Shown in pieces: positions 17,060 through 25,387 of a stretch of 64,000 nt of DNA. The notes beneath the pieces are model-generated. The model saw nothing but the letters and a program-made list of their open reading frames with translations, ran no database searches and had not been told where the DNA came from. Numbering within the stretch: position 1 is the stretch's first letter; each line of letters opens with the position of its first letter. The stretch is taken from the NCBI RefSeq assembly GCF_046546515.1, contig NZ_JBKHKJ010000017.1, forward strand, positions 50,142 to 114,141, given 5' to 3'. Source of the DNA: Parasediminibacterium sp046546515 (lineage in GTDB: Bacteria > Bacteroidota > Bacteroidia > Chitinophagales > Chitinophagaceae). The position numbers and the translations under genes are program-made.

Positions 17060-18364
17060 TTATTTCCGCACAATATCTGCCCCTAATTCCCTCAACCTTG
17101 TGTCGATATTTTGATAGCCACGATCTATCTGGTCAATATTTTGGATAGTGCTTTTGCCTTCTGCACTCAATGCAGCAATCAGCAATGCCTGCCCTGCCCT
17201 GATGTCCGGGCTGCTCATCGTAATGCCCCTTAGCGAGTGGCTCCTGCCCAACCCTATAACGGTAGCACGGTGCGGATCGCACAGGATAATCTGTGCGCCC
17301 ATGTCTATCAGTTTATCTACAAAAAACAACCTGCTCTCAAACATTTTTTGGTGTATCAGCACGCTGCCCTTTGCCTGCGTAGCTACTACCAGCATGATGC
17401 TGATTAAATCTGGCGTGAAGCCAGGCCATGGATGGTCATAAATGGTAAGTATACCGCCATCTAGGTAAGTAGTTACCTCGTAACTGTCTTGTGCAGGCAC
17501 ATAAATATCGTCTCCCTTTATTTGGAATTGGATGCCCATTTGGGCAAACTTGTCAGGTATCATTCCTAAGTGCTGTATGCCCGCCCCTTTAATGGTTATT
17601 TCGCTCTGCGTCATGGCGGCAAGGCCAATAAAACTGCCCACTTCTATCATGTCTGGCAGCATGGTGTGCGTGGTGCCAGACAGCTTGTAAACGCCCTCTA
17701 TTACCAGCATGTTACTGCCTATCCCACTTATCCTAGCACCCATCCGCACCAGCATGTGGCAAAGCTGTTGCAAGTATGGCTCGCAGGCCGCATTGTAAAT
17801 AGTGGTAGTTCCTTCGGCCAGTACGGCCGCCATCACTATGTTTGCCGTGCCTGTTACAGAAGGCTCGTCCAGCAGCATATAAGCCCCATGCAATTGCGGG
17901 GCAGAAAGTTGAAAAAAATGCAGGTCGTCATTATAAGTAAATGTTGCGCCTAGTTTTTCAAATCCTATAATATGCGTGTCTAACCTCCTGCGGCCAATTT
18001 TATCGCCGCCCGGCTTGGGTATATATGCTTTTTTAAACCTAGCCAGCATGGGCCCTGCCAACAAAACAGACCCCCTTAGCTTGCCGCCCTTGCTTCGGAA
18101 AGCATCGGATGTAAAATAATCTGTGTCAACCTCGTCTGCAGTGAAAGTGCAAGTATGCCTGTTTGCCCTGTATGTTTTTACGCCCATGCCTTCCAACAGT
18201 TCTATCAGCAAGTTTACATCCACAATGTCTGGTATATTGTGGATGGTAACAGGCTCTGCCGTTAGCAGCACTGCACTGATTATTTGGAGCGCCTCGTTTT
18301 TAGCGCCTTGCGGCACAATTTCCCCTTTTAATTTGTTTCCCCCGTTTACAATAAATGAAGCCAT
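17060..18364 (-). CDS. murA: UDP-N-acetylglucosamine 1-carboxyvinyltransferase with Asp at the fosfomycin site
   Basis: The 434-residue EPSP-synthase-fold enzyme has GGNKLKGEIVPQGAKNEALQ at its N-terminus, DPHRATVIG and DIRAGQALLIAALSAEG toward the C-terminus. It transfers enolpyruvate from PEP to UDP-GlcNAc, the first committed step of peptidoglycan synthesis. The active-site loop reads PGGDKIGRRRLD, with Asp121 where E. coli has Cys115 (PGGCAIG). Cys-to-Asp at this position is known to make MurA insensitive to fosfomycin, as in mycobacteria and chlamydiae. The gene converges on the PpiD-like gene and lies just downstream of dnaN on the same strand. Confidence 0.95.
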   Translation of the reverse strand: MASFIVNGGNKLKGEIVPQGAKNEALQIISAVLLTAEPVTIHNIPDIVDVNLLIELLEGMGVKTYRANRHTCTFTADEVDTDYFTSDAFRSKGGKLRGSVLLAGPMLARFKKAYIPKPGGDKIGRRRLDTHIIGFEKLGATFTYNDDLHFFQLSAPQLHGAYMLLDEPSVTGTANIVMAAVLAEGTTTIYNAACEPYLQQLCHMLVRMGARISGIGSNMLVIEGVYKLSGTTHTMLPDMIEVGSFIGLAAMTQSEITIKGAGIQHLGMIPDKFAQMGIQFQIKGDDIYVPAQDSYEVTTYLDGGILTIYDHPWPGFTPDLISIMLVVATQAKGSVLIHQKMFESRLFFVDKLIDMGAQIILCDPHRATVIGLGRSHSLRGITMSSPDIRAGQALLIAALSAEGKSTIQNIDQIDRGYQNIDTRLRELGADIVRK

Positions 18365-18430
18365 GTAATTAATTGATAATTAATAATTGATAATTGACAG
18401 TTCAGTTGGTAAAAATAGTGCCAAATTCTT

Positions 18431-18465
18431 AAACCTTTATTGGGTTCAAAGCCCTATAAAGGGTA
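18431..18465. repeat. AACCTTTATAGGGTT-type palindrome, copy 1 (degenerate)
   Basis: AACCTTTATTGGGTT with the partial complement GCCCTATAAAGGGT lies just beyond the dnaN terminator hairpin. Two perfect copies are at 22058-22090 and 39084-39116, each also just past a gene end. Confidence 0.65.
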
Positions 18466-18471
18466 TAAAAT

Positions 18472-18499
18472 AAAAAACCCGGTTATGATAAACCGGGTT
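18472..18499 (-). terminator. Terminator after dnaN
   Basis: AACCCGGTT (18476-18484) pairs with AACCGGGTT (18491-18499); on the reverse strand the hairpin is followed by TTTTTT. It lies 25 bp past the dnaN stop. Confidence 0.85.
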
Positions 18500-18523
18500 G
18501 TATTCAAAAAGTTTATATTGCTA

Positions 18524-19639
18524 TTAATTATTCAGCATCAATGGCATCACCAGCATCAACAGGTCTTCGCCTTCTGCTTGCTCGCTAGGTTTTATCAACC
18601 CTGCTTTTGTTGACGTGGAAAGCTCTAGCCTTACCTCAGTGGTATCGGCAGCGTTCAGCATTTCTATTAAGAATTTGGCATTGAAAGCTATTTGCAGGTC
18701 TTCGCCATCGTATTGGCAGCTCATGCGTTCGTTGCCCTCAAAGTTAAAATCTATATCTTGGGCAGCCATGCCTAGTTCGCTGCCGTTGATGCTTAGTGCT
18801 ACCTGGTTGGTGCTTTTATTGCTAAAAATACTTACCCTGCGGAGCGCATTTTGAAAATCGGCCTTGGTAACAACCAGTTTATAAGGATTATCTGCTGGTA
18901 TTACTACTTTATAATCAGGGAAACGGGCATCTATCAAGCGGCAAATCATTTGTATGTCGCCGTGGGTTACAAACAAATGGTTGCTGTTATAGCTTACTAT
19001 TATTTCATCGTCATTGTCTGGCAAGGCATTGCGCAGCAGGTTCAAAGGCTTTTTAGGCACAATAAAGCTATCTGTTTTAGTAGCTTGCGTATCCGTCCTT
19101 TTATAGCGGACCAAACGGTGGGCATCTGTTGCTACAAATTGCACAAAGTCTTCCGACAATTCAAAATAAACGCCTGTCATGGCTGGCCTAAGGTCATCGG
19201 TGCTAACTGCAAACAGCGTTTTATTTATCGCTGTTATCAAAGCTCCGCTGCTCATTGGGAAGGCAGTGGTATCGTCATTGGCCGGCTCCTTGGGGAAATT
19301 GTCGGGGTTTTCGCCTGGCAATTTGTATTTGCCATTGTCGCTGGTAATTTCCACGGCAAAGTTTTTGTCGATGCTGAAAGTCAAAGGCTGGTCAGCGATA
19401 TTTTTAAGGGAATCAATCAATATTTTTGCAGGTATGCATACCTTGCCGTCTTCCTTGCTTTCCACGTCCATTTGCACCCGCATTACGGTTTCTAAATCGG
19501 TAGCAACAATATTTAGTTTCTTGCCTTCTATTTCAAACAAGAAATCCTCAAGTATGGGCAGCACGGTATTAGCATTGATTACACCACTGATTTGTTGCAG
19601 GTGCTTTAGCAAAGAAGATGATGATACGATGAACTTCAT
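18524..19639 (-). CDS. dnaN: DNA polymerase III beta sliding clamp
   Basis: The 371-residue protein has the three-domain clamp pattern: MKFIVSSSSLLKHLQQISGVI at the N-terminus, EIEGKKLNIVATDLETVMRV, GVYFELSEDFVQFVATDAHRLVRYK in the middle and a C-terminus ending LLMLVMPLMLNN. The clamp encircles DNA and tethers polymerase III and other replication and repair proteins. dnaA and recF, frequent neighbours, are not present. A TAGGTTTG box at 19665-19672 with a TTG 20 bp upstream gives a good promoter. The mRNA ends at a GC-rich hairpin. Confidence 0.97.
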   Translation of the reverse strand: MKFIVSSSSLLKHLQQISGVINANTVLPILEDFLFEIEGKKLNIVATDLETVMRVQMDVESKEDGKVCIPAKILIDSLKNIADQPLTFSIDKNFAVEITSDNGKYKLPGENPDNFPKEPANDDTTAFPMSSGALITAINKTLFAVSTDDLRPAMTGVYFELSEDFVQFVATDAHRLVRYKRTDTQATKTDSFIVPKKPLNLLRNALPDNDDEIIVSYNSNHLFVTHGDIQMICRLIDARFPDYKVVIPADNPYKLVVTKADFQNALRRVSIFSNKSTNQVALSINGSELGMAAQDIDFNFEGNERMSCQYDGEDLQIAFNAKFLIEMLNAADTTEVRLELSTSTKAGLIKPSEQAEGEDLLMLVMPLMLNN

Positions 19640-19664
19640 TTCAACAAAAAATTTATATTAGCGA

Positions 19665-19695
19665 CAAACCTACTGTAAATTATCTAAATTATCAA
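19665..19695 (-). promoter_or_regulatory. Promoter of dnaN (-33 TTG, -7 TAGGTTTG)
   Basis: On the reverse strand TTG (19693-19695), 20 bp spacing and TAGGTTTG (19665-19672) form a full Bacteroidota-type promoter. The ATG is 25 bp after the -7 box. Confidence 0.7.
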
Positions 19696-20199
19696 TATTG
19701 CCCCACTTGCATAGTGCTTGAAGCATAAAACTTTTGTATAGGGGTGCATATTTAAGACTGTTAGCAGTAAATCATATAGTATAATTGAATTAAAACTTTC
19801 GTCAGTAAAGTTGTCAAAATAATTTTCCCAATTTAGACCTGTTAGGTTTTTAAAAAACTAACAGGCAGGATGTTCAGAATCATAGGGGCTTTAGTGCAAT
19901 TTTAAGCTACTAATACGCATGATAATATTTACTGTTTAATAGTACCGTTGAACCTTTCTTTGTGTTCTTTAAGTGAAACGTTTTACCTTAAAGGCAAGCT
20001 TTCTTTGTGTTTCTTTGCGAAAAACTTTGTGTGCTTTGTGGTTAAACCTCCGCTTAAAACTTTATGAAGTCTTTAATGCCTATTCTGAACAGCCTATCTG
20101 AGAGGTTTTGTAGGAAAAACCTCACAAAATGAGTAAAGTTATTTCGGAAACATCACTCATTAACTGAGTGATTTCAAATTTGTAAAGCAGCAAGAAAAA
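19696..20199. repeat. Intergenic region with palindromes and CTTTGTG repeats
   Basis: No gene is seen. CCTGTTAG at 19838-19845 and CTAACAGG at 19858-19865 bound a nearly perfect 28-bp palindrome. CTTTGTG words fill 19955-20046, including AGTGAAACGTTTTACCTTAA, which recurs exactly near 41108. GAGGTTTT and AAAACCTC bracket 20100-20125. Parts of 19940-20150 recur at 23880-24115 and 41040-41215. Confidence 0.6.
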
Positions 20200-20204
20200 T
20201 ACCT

Positions 20205-20678
20205 TTGAAACAATCATTAACGCCAGAAAAGGCATTCCAAAAAATAAAAGCCTTTTGTGCTTACCAAGAAAGGGGGCACAGGGAAGTGGCTAGAAAGCTG
20301 TATAGCTATGGGTTGTATAAAAAAGATGTTGAAATTTTACTTAGCCAACTGATAGAAGAAGGTTTTTTAAATGAAGAAAGGTTTGCCATTGCTTTTGCAG
20401 GTGGCAGGTTTAGGATAAAACACTGGGGCAGGGTTAAAATAAAGTATGAATTGCAGCAAAAAGGAGTAAGCAATTTTTGCATTATCTTGGCCTTAAAAGC
20501 CATTGATGAGGAAGAATATATACCTACATTGCAACAACTGGCCACAAAAAAATGGGAAAGCCTAAAAGGGGAACATTACATTGCCCGGCAGGGAAAAACA
20601 ACCGCTTATTTGCTGCAAAAAGGTTTTGAACACACGTTTGTTTCAAAAGCAATTGCTGCAATAATGTCTAAACCATGA
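20205..20678 (+). CDS. recX: Regulatory protein RecX
   Basis: The 157-residue, basic, all-helical protein carries three RecX-type repeats: CAYQERGHREVARKLYSYGL, LIEEGFLNEERFAIAFAGGRFRIKHWGRVKIKYELQQKGV, and a C-terminal YLLQKGFEHTFVSKAI. RecX binds RecA filaments and limits recombinase activity. recA is not nearby. The start is uncertain: the frame has only a TTG at 20205, and an exact TACCTTTG at 20200-20207 overlaps it. Either that box is fortuitous or a non-ATG codon further in is used. Confidence 0.85.
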   Translation: MKQSLTPEKAFQKIKAFCAYQERGHREVARKLYSYGLYKKDVEILLSQLIEEGFLNEERFAIAFAGGRFRIKHWGRVKIKYELQQKGVSNFCIILALKAIDEEEYIPTLQQLATKKWESLKGEHYIARQGKTTAYLLQKGFEHTFVSKAIAAIMSKP

Positions 20679-20955
20679 TTTAATGGGATTAGATGGATTA
20701 AAAGGAGGGTGTTACTACCCAAGCAATAAGCAATAATCACCGTTTTATTACCCCCTATTTTTTGCTCCTTTATGGGTTGGGGTTTGCGTAGCGTTTTATC
20801 TTCCGCCTACATCCCCTTTGCGCCTTCTTTGCGTGAAAAGCTCTGCGTTCCTCTGTGGTTAAGCCATTTGCATTAGTTAAGATAAAAGTTTTTCCTTCCC
20901 TTATTCCTTTTATTTCTCACATTTGCAGGTTCATTGGCAAAATAGAAATACAGAG
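20679..20955. repeat. Intergenic repeat-containing spacer
   Basis: It holds a CTTTGTG-family copy (about 20810-20866: CTTTGCGCC, CTTTGCGTG, CTCTGTGGTTAA) and a short frame extension of the next gene. No exact TAnnTTTG box precedes the alcohol dehydrogenase. Confidence 0.5.
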
Positions 20956-22029
20956 ATGCAGTTCCGCAATTTTAAGATGGTTAGCTATGTAGTGTATGGC
21001 AGGGGTAGCTTTAACCAGTTAGACAGTATATTAGAACCTCAACGCAAGGGCGAAGCCCCTATGATTTTCTTGGTAGATTATTTTTTCGAAGGCAAGGCAT
21101 TGCCCAACCGTGTGCCTTTGCGTGGCAAGGATAAAATAATTTATGTTGACGTAACGCACGAACCTAAAACCAAACAGGTAGATGCGCTAGCAGCAGGCTT
21201 GAAAGCTGAATTTGGCACAGTAAGCGGCATCATCGGCATCGGCGGAGGCAGTACAATGGATTTGGCCAAAGCAGTAAGCCTGATGATGACAAACCCAGGT
21301 TCTAGTGCAGACTACCAAGGGTGGGACTTGGTGAAGGTAGCAGGCGTGTACAAAGCAGGCATACCTACGCTTAGCGGCACAGGTGCAGAAGTTTCTAGGA
21401 CTACCGTATTAACAGGTCCTGAGCGCAAACTAGGCATGAACAGCGACTTTACCCCGTTTGACCAAATAGTGCTAGACCCAGAATTAACCAAGGATGCCCC
21501 AGTAAACCAAAGGTTTTATACAGGAATGGACTGCTATATCCACTGCATAGAAAGCCTAGAAGGCACTTACTTGAACGAGTTTAGCAAAAGCTATGGCGAC
21601 AAGGCATTGCAGCTTTGCCGTGAAATATTCCTAGGGCAAAAAGAATGGACGGATAGTAATGATGACAAGCTGATGATGGCTTCTTACGCAGGCGGCATGA
21701 GCATTGCTTATAGCCAAGTGGGCGTGGCACACGCGGTTAGCTATGGGCTAAGCTACTTGCTAGGCACCAAGCACGGCATAGGCAACTGCATAGTGATGAA
21801 CCATATAGAGGAATACTACCCTGCTGGCGTGGCCGAGTTTAAAAAAATGGTGGCTGACAACAATATTTACATACCCGAAGGTATTTGTAGTGGCCTTACA
21901 GATGCACAGTTCGAAACCATGATAAACGTAAGCATGGGCATGAAACCCTTATGGGAAAATGCACTGGGCAAAAACTGGCAGGAAATAATGACAAGGGAAA
22001 AGTTGAGGGCCTTGTACGAGAAACTGTAG
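20956..22029 (+). CDS. kdnB: Iron-containing alcohol dehydrogenase, likely KdnB-type Kdo 8-oxidase
   Basis: Group III alcohol dehydrogenase of about 357 residues, counted from the ATG at 20956 (MQFRNFKMVSYVVYGRGSF); an ATG at 20923 adds eleven residues without obvious homology. GIIGIGGGSTMDLAKAVS is the nucleotide-binding motif, and GMDCYIHCIESL, VGVAHAVSYGL and GTKHGIGNC supply the metal-binding His region. The N-terminus and IFLVDYFFEGKALPNRVP resemble 3-deoxy-D-manno-octulosonate 8-oxidase (KdnB), which with the aminotransferase KdnA makes 8-amino-Kdo for lipopolysaccharide. kdnA is not adjacent, so the substrate is inferred and the gene symbol is provisional. Confidence 0.75.
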   Translation: MQFRNFKMVSYVVYGRGSFNQLDSILEPQRKGEAPMIFLVDYFFEGKALPNRVPLRGKDKIIYVDVTHEPKTKQVDALAAGLKAEFGTVSGIIGIGGGSTMDLAKAVSLMMTNPGSSADYQGWDLVKVAGVYKAGIPTLSGTGAEVSRTTVLTGPERKLGMNSDFTPFDQIVLDPELTKDAPVNQRFYTGMDCYIHCIESLEGTYLNEFSKSYGDKALQLCREIFLGQKEWTDSNDDKLMMASYAGGMSIAYSQVGVAHAVSYGLSYLLGTKHGIGNCIVMNHIEEYYPAGVAEFKKMVADNNIYIPEGICSGLTDAQFETMINVSMGMKPLWENALGKNWQEIMTREKLRALYEKL

Positions 22030-22030
22030 T

Positions 22031-22090
22031 GGCAGCCCTTGCGGCTGCCCGCTACAAAACCTTTATAGGGTTCAAAACCCTATAAAGGTT
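22031..22090. repeat. 3'-end hairpin plus AACCTTTATAGGGTT palindrome, copy 2
   Basis: Directly after the dehydrogenase stop, GGCAGCC/GGCTGCC form a hairpin (22031-22049). It is followed by a perfect 15-bp inverted repeat, AACCTTTATAGGGTT (22058-22072) and its complement (22076-22090). The same two-hairpin order follows dusB and dnaN. Confidence 0.75.
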
Positions 22091-22121
22091 AGCATTTTCA
22101 TTTTAATATAGATCACAATTC

Positions 22122-23186
22122 ATGCTGGATAAATTAGATGCAATAAAAGCAAGGTTTGAACAAGTGGGCGTAGCCCTCACCAACCCTGAAATAATCAATA
22201 ACCAAAAGGAATTTGGCAAGCTGAGCAAGGAATACAAGGCTTTGCAAAAGATTGTTGACCCTTACGAGCAGTACCGAAAGGTAATGGCCGACTATGAATA
22301 CCTGAAAGATAGCCTTGGCAGTGGGGACGAGGAAATGAAGGAACTGGCCAAAATGGAAATACCAGATCTGGAAACACAAAAAGAAGACTTGGAAAAAGAG
22401 TTGACCAAGCTGCTGATACCCAAAGACCCACAAGATGACAAAAACGCCATCCTAGAAATAAGGGCAGGAACCGGTGGTGACGAAGCTAGTTTGTTTGCTG
22501 GAGACCTATTGGGCATGTACCTGCGCTATTGCAGCAAGAAAGGCTGGAAAACCAGCATTGCCAGCGAAAGCGAAGGCACGGTGGGTGGCTACAAAGAGGT
22601 ATTGGTTGAGGTAACAGGGGAAGACGTATATGGCACGCTGAAATTTGAAAGCGGCGTGCACCGTGTGCAGCGTGTGCCCAATACAGAAACGCAAGGCAGG
22701 GTACATACTTCTGCCGCCACTGTGGCCGTAATGCCCGAGGCAGAAGAAGTGGATTTTGAACTGAATCCTGCCGATGTAAAAATGGAAACTTCACGAAGCG
22801 GCGGTGCTGGTGGGCAAAACGTAAACAAGGTAGAAACCAAGGTAATGCTTACCCACATACCTACTGGCGTGGTAATTATTTGCCAAACAGAACGCAGCCA
22901 GCTAGGCAACCGTGAAAAAGCCATGACCATGCTGCGTACAAAGCTATATGAAGAGCAAGTACGCAAGCACGAGGACGAAATAGCCAAGCGGCGGAAAACA
23001 TTGGTAAGCACCGGTGACAGGAGTGCTAAGATACGCACCTACAACTGGCCCCAAGGCCGTGTAACCGACCACCGTATCAACCTTACCTCATATAACCTAG
23101 ATGCGGTAATAAATGGCGATATAGAAGAGTTTATTGAGGCATTGCAATTGGCAGAAAATGCAGAGAAGATGGCGACAAACCAATAG
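22122..23186 (+). CDS. prfA: Peptide chain release factor 1
   Basis: The 354-residue protein has the N-terminal helical domain, LEIRAGTGGDEA, the codon-recognition region with PNTETQGRVHTSAATVAVMP (PxT is seen as PNT), and the catalytic SGGAGGQNVNKVETKVML containing GGQ. RF1 releases polypeptides at UAA and UAG on the ribosome. The usual prmC neighbour is absent. It starts at the ATG at 22122, 32 bp after the 3'-end palindrome of the previous gene, so it may have its own promoter there, though no exact box was found. Confidence 0.96.
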   Translation: MLDKLDAIKARFEQVGVALTNPEIINNQKEFGKLSKEYKALQKIVDPYEQYRKVMADYEYLKDSLGSGDEEMKELAKMEIPDLETQKEDLEKELTKLLIPKDPQDDKNAILEIRAGTGGDEASLFAGDLLGMYLRYCSKKGWKTSIASESEGTVGGYKEVLVEVTGEDVYGTLKFESGVHRVQRVPNTETQGRVHTSAATVAVMPEAEEVDFELNPADVKMETSRSGGAGGQNVNKVETKVMLTHIPTGVVIICQTERSQLGNREKAMTMLRTKLYEEQVRKHEDEIAKRRKTLVSTGDRSAKIRTYNWPQGRVTDHRINLTSYNLDAVINGDIEEFIEALQLAENAEKMATNQ

Positions 23187-23400
23187 GTTGTATTTTTCAC
23201 CACAGAGGCACAAGCAGCATAGATTTTATCTCCGAAAAAAAACAGTGGTGTGATGGAAAAAGAGATGCTTGAATAATACTTCCGGCAATCAAAAGGGTGC
23301 ATTTCAAAATTTCTTTTTTGTTGTTTTCTATTTGGTAAAAGTATAAAATATATAATTTTACTTACATGGGTAAATGCCCTACTGTTTGCTGCTCAACAAG
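23187..23400. other. Spacer after prfA
   Basis: It contains one weak CACAGAGGCACAAG repeat word near 23200 and no gene. No convincing terminator was found. Confidence 0.4.
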
Positions 23401-23737
23401 CATCCTATATGGGGGAAATTTTGGATACTCATGGGGGCATATTCCCCCCATATAGGATTTTTATTTTGGGCTATATACATATGCATGCGAATTTTGTATA
23501 AAATCCAAGTTAAAGTAGCAACTAGGGCATCTTTGGATTGCCTCTCGCATCAGATGTTAGTTGGCTTAGGAAAATGATAATCCACTATCAAAATCTTATA
23601 AGTGTATTATCAATAAATTATCAGTTTCCTATAATAAAACTATCATTCCATTATGAATAAATTATCATAAAATTCACTTAAATTATCATAAAAAATAAAG
23701 CTTAAAAAAACATAAAAAGTTGAATATCAACGAGTTA
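23401..23737 (-). repeat. Composite intergenic repeat, copy 2 (reverse orientation)
   Basis: Read on the reverse strand: the box TAACTCGTTGATATTCAA (23737-23720); ten units at 23689-23581 of length 11 except one of 10, consensus TGATAATTTA; then the palindrome at 23460-23401 with CCTATATGGGGG and CCCCCATATAGG. Order and spacing match copies 1 and 3. On the forward strand the units read TAAATTATCAT, AAAACTATCAT, TAAATTATCAG and so on. Nothing here is coding. The element occupies most of the 982-bp prfA to tlpA gap. Confidence 0.8.
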
Positions 23738-23869
23738 AATATAAAAAGATAGGATCGAAAAAAAATAAATTGCGGAAAAAAAAGAAAAAAAATCCATTTC
23801 AAACCTGCGCTTTGTAATACTTTCAACCCAGATTTTCCATTAGATTTCAACTGCAAAAACTGTGTTCAA

Positions 23870-24150
23870 AATAACATTCCTATTGCCGAATAAGATTTTT
23901 TTCATTTTATCTGCTTGTTCACACTGTTCTTTATGTTTTCTTTGCCCTTAATTTTTGCCACTTTAGGGGTTTGGGGGGCAAGTGAAACGCTTCTCAATTC
24001 CCCTATCAGAGGGTGGCCATCGGCCGGGGGGTTACTCCGCTCTTTGTGTTTCTTTGTGCAAAATCTTTGTGTTCTTTGTGATTAAATAATCATTTTAGGA
24101 ATATTACTTCGTGCCACTTTGATTCTTTGCACCTTTGTGGCAATTTCAAT
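23870..24150. repeat. Dispersed repeat with CCGAATAAG and CTTTGTG words
   Basis: GCCGAATAAG, CATTTTAT, CACTGTTCTTT and then TCTTTGTGTTCTTTGTG recur in the same order at 41040-41185 before purA, and partly at 19950-20050. A second block reading GTGCCACTTTGATTC and CACCTTTGTGGC ends just before the lipoprotein gene. Confidence 0.65.
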
Positions 24151-24168
24151 TTTACAAATCACACATCA

Positions 24169-25284
24169 ATGAGAAAGTTTGTTATTGCTTTATTATATAT
24201 CGCCTTTGCAGTTTCGTGCAAGCAAAAAACTACAAGTGGGTCTTATACCATTAGTGGCAAAATAGATAGTGCCGCAAGCGGTGAAATGATTGTTTGCAGG
24301 CAAACCATACCCGAGGCAAAGCCAGATACGGCTTACTTGGCAAAAGACGGTAGCTTTACCTTTAAAAATACCATTGCCGAGCCTACGCTTGCCAATATTT
24401 ATTTCCCCGCTTCTGTGCAGGAAAGCCAGCAAGCTATTACCCTTTTCCTAGAGCCGGGCAACATTGATATTACAGGCAAAAAATCAGACCTAAACAATGC
24501 AATGGTAAACGGGGGCAATAGTAATAAAGAACTATCGGCCATCATGGGCATTACCAAAACTTATACTGGCAAGATGAAACTGCTGGAAGACAGCATTAAA
24601 AAGCGATATGAAGCACACGATACAGCAGCTATTCAATCGCTGCAAACAACAGGCATGTCGCTAGACAGTGAAGAAAAGCAAGCCATAACTCAAAATATAA
24701 AAAACAACCCGAAAAGTTATGTGTCGGCCTTTTTTGCCTATCAGCTAAATAGCTACGATTCTAAGTTGCAAAATACAGAAACGGCTTACAATAGCTTAGA
24801 TGCAAGCATACAACAATCCTATTATGGCAAAAAATTAAAGCAAATACTTGATGCTTTAAAGTCAACAGCAGTAGGCACCTTGGCTCCATCTTTTACTTCA
24901 AATAATATAAACGGTCAGCCTGTATCATTGGCATCTTTCAAAGGCAAATATGTATTGCTCGATTTTTGGGCAAGCTGGTGCGGGCCCTGCCGCCAGGAAA
25001 ACCCCAATGTGGTGAAAGCATATAGCCAGTTCAAAGATAAAAATTTTACCATCGTAGGCATTAGCCTAGATGAAGATAAAGCCGCCTGGCAGCAAGCCAT
25101 AGCCACGGATCACCTTGCATGGAACCAGCTAAGCGACCTCCAAGGCTGGAAAAGCAGCACCGCAAATACTTATGGCGTACAATCTATCCCTGCCAATTTC
25201 CTGCTTGATCCCACTGGTAAAATAATTGCCAAAGATTTGCGTGGCACAGATTTAATCAACGCATTGGCTGGCATTTTTAAGTAA
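24169..25284 (+). CDS. TlpA/ResA-like thioredoxin-fold lipoprotein with DUF4369-like N-terminal domain
   Basis: From the ATG at 24169 the product has 371 residues and begins with a lipoprotein signal (MRKFVIALLYIAFAVSC, lipobox VSC). An N-terminal beta domain (YTISGKIDSAASGEMIVC, typical of DUF4369) is followed by a helical middle and a C-terminal thioredoxin domain with WASWCGPC at residues 267-274 and a cis-Pro segment SIPANFLLDP. It should be a membrane-attached periplasmic thiol-disulfide oxidoreductase. No cytochrome maturation genes adjoin it. An upstream ATG at 24127 would place the lipobox too deep, so 24169 is preferred. Confidence 0.9.
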   Translation: MRKFVIALLYIAFAVSCKQKTTSGSYTISGKIDSAASGEMIVCRQTIPEAKPDTAYLAKDGSFTFKNTIAEPTLANIYFPASVQESQQAITLFLEPGNIDITGKKSDLNNAMVNGGNSNKELSAIMGITKTYTGKMKLLEDSIKKRYEAHDTAAIQSLQTTGMSLDSEEKQAITQNIKNNPKSYVSAFFAYQLNSYDSKLQNTETAYNSLDASIQQSYYGKKLKQILDALKSTAVGTLAPSFTSNNINGQPVSLASFKGKYVLLDFWASWCGPCRQENPNVVKAYSQFKDKNFTIVGISLDEDKAAWQQAIATDHLAWNQLSDLQGWKSSTANTYGVQSIPANFLLDPTGKIIAKDLRGTDLINALAGIFK

Positions 25285-25299
25285 AATAAATTTATTCTA

Positions 25300-25378
25300 A
25301 ATCCTTGTGTGCCCTGGTGGTTAACCTTCTTTTTCTTTGTGTTCCTTTGCGAAAAATCTTTGTGTACTTTGTGGTTAT
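25300..25378. repeat. CTTTGTG-type intergenic repeat
   Basis: TTCTTTGTGTTCCTTTGCG, AATCTTTGTG and CTTTGTGGTTAT fill the space between the TlpA and GT39 genes. Confidence 0.65.
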
Positions 25379-25387
25379 TCAACAGCA

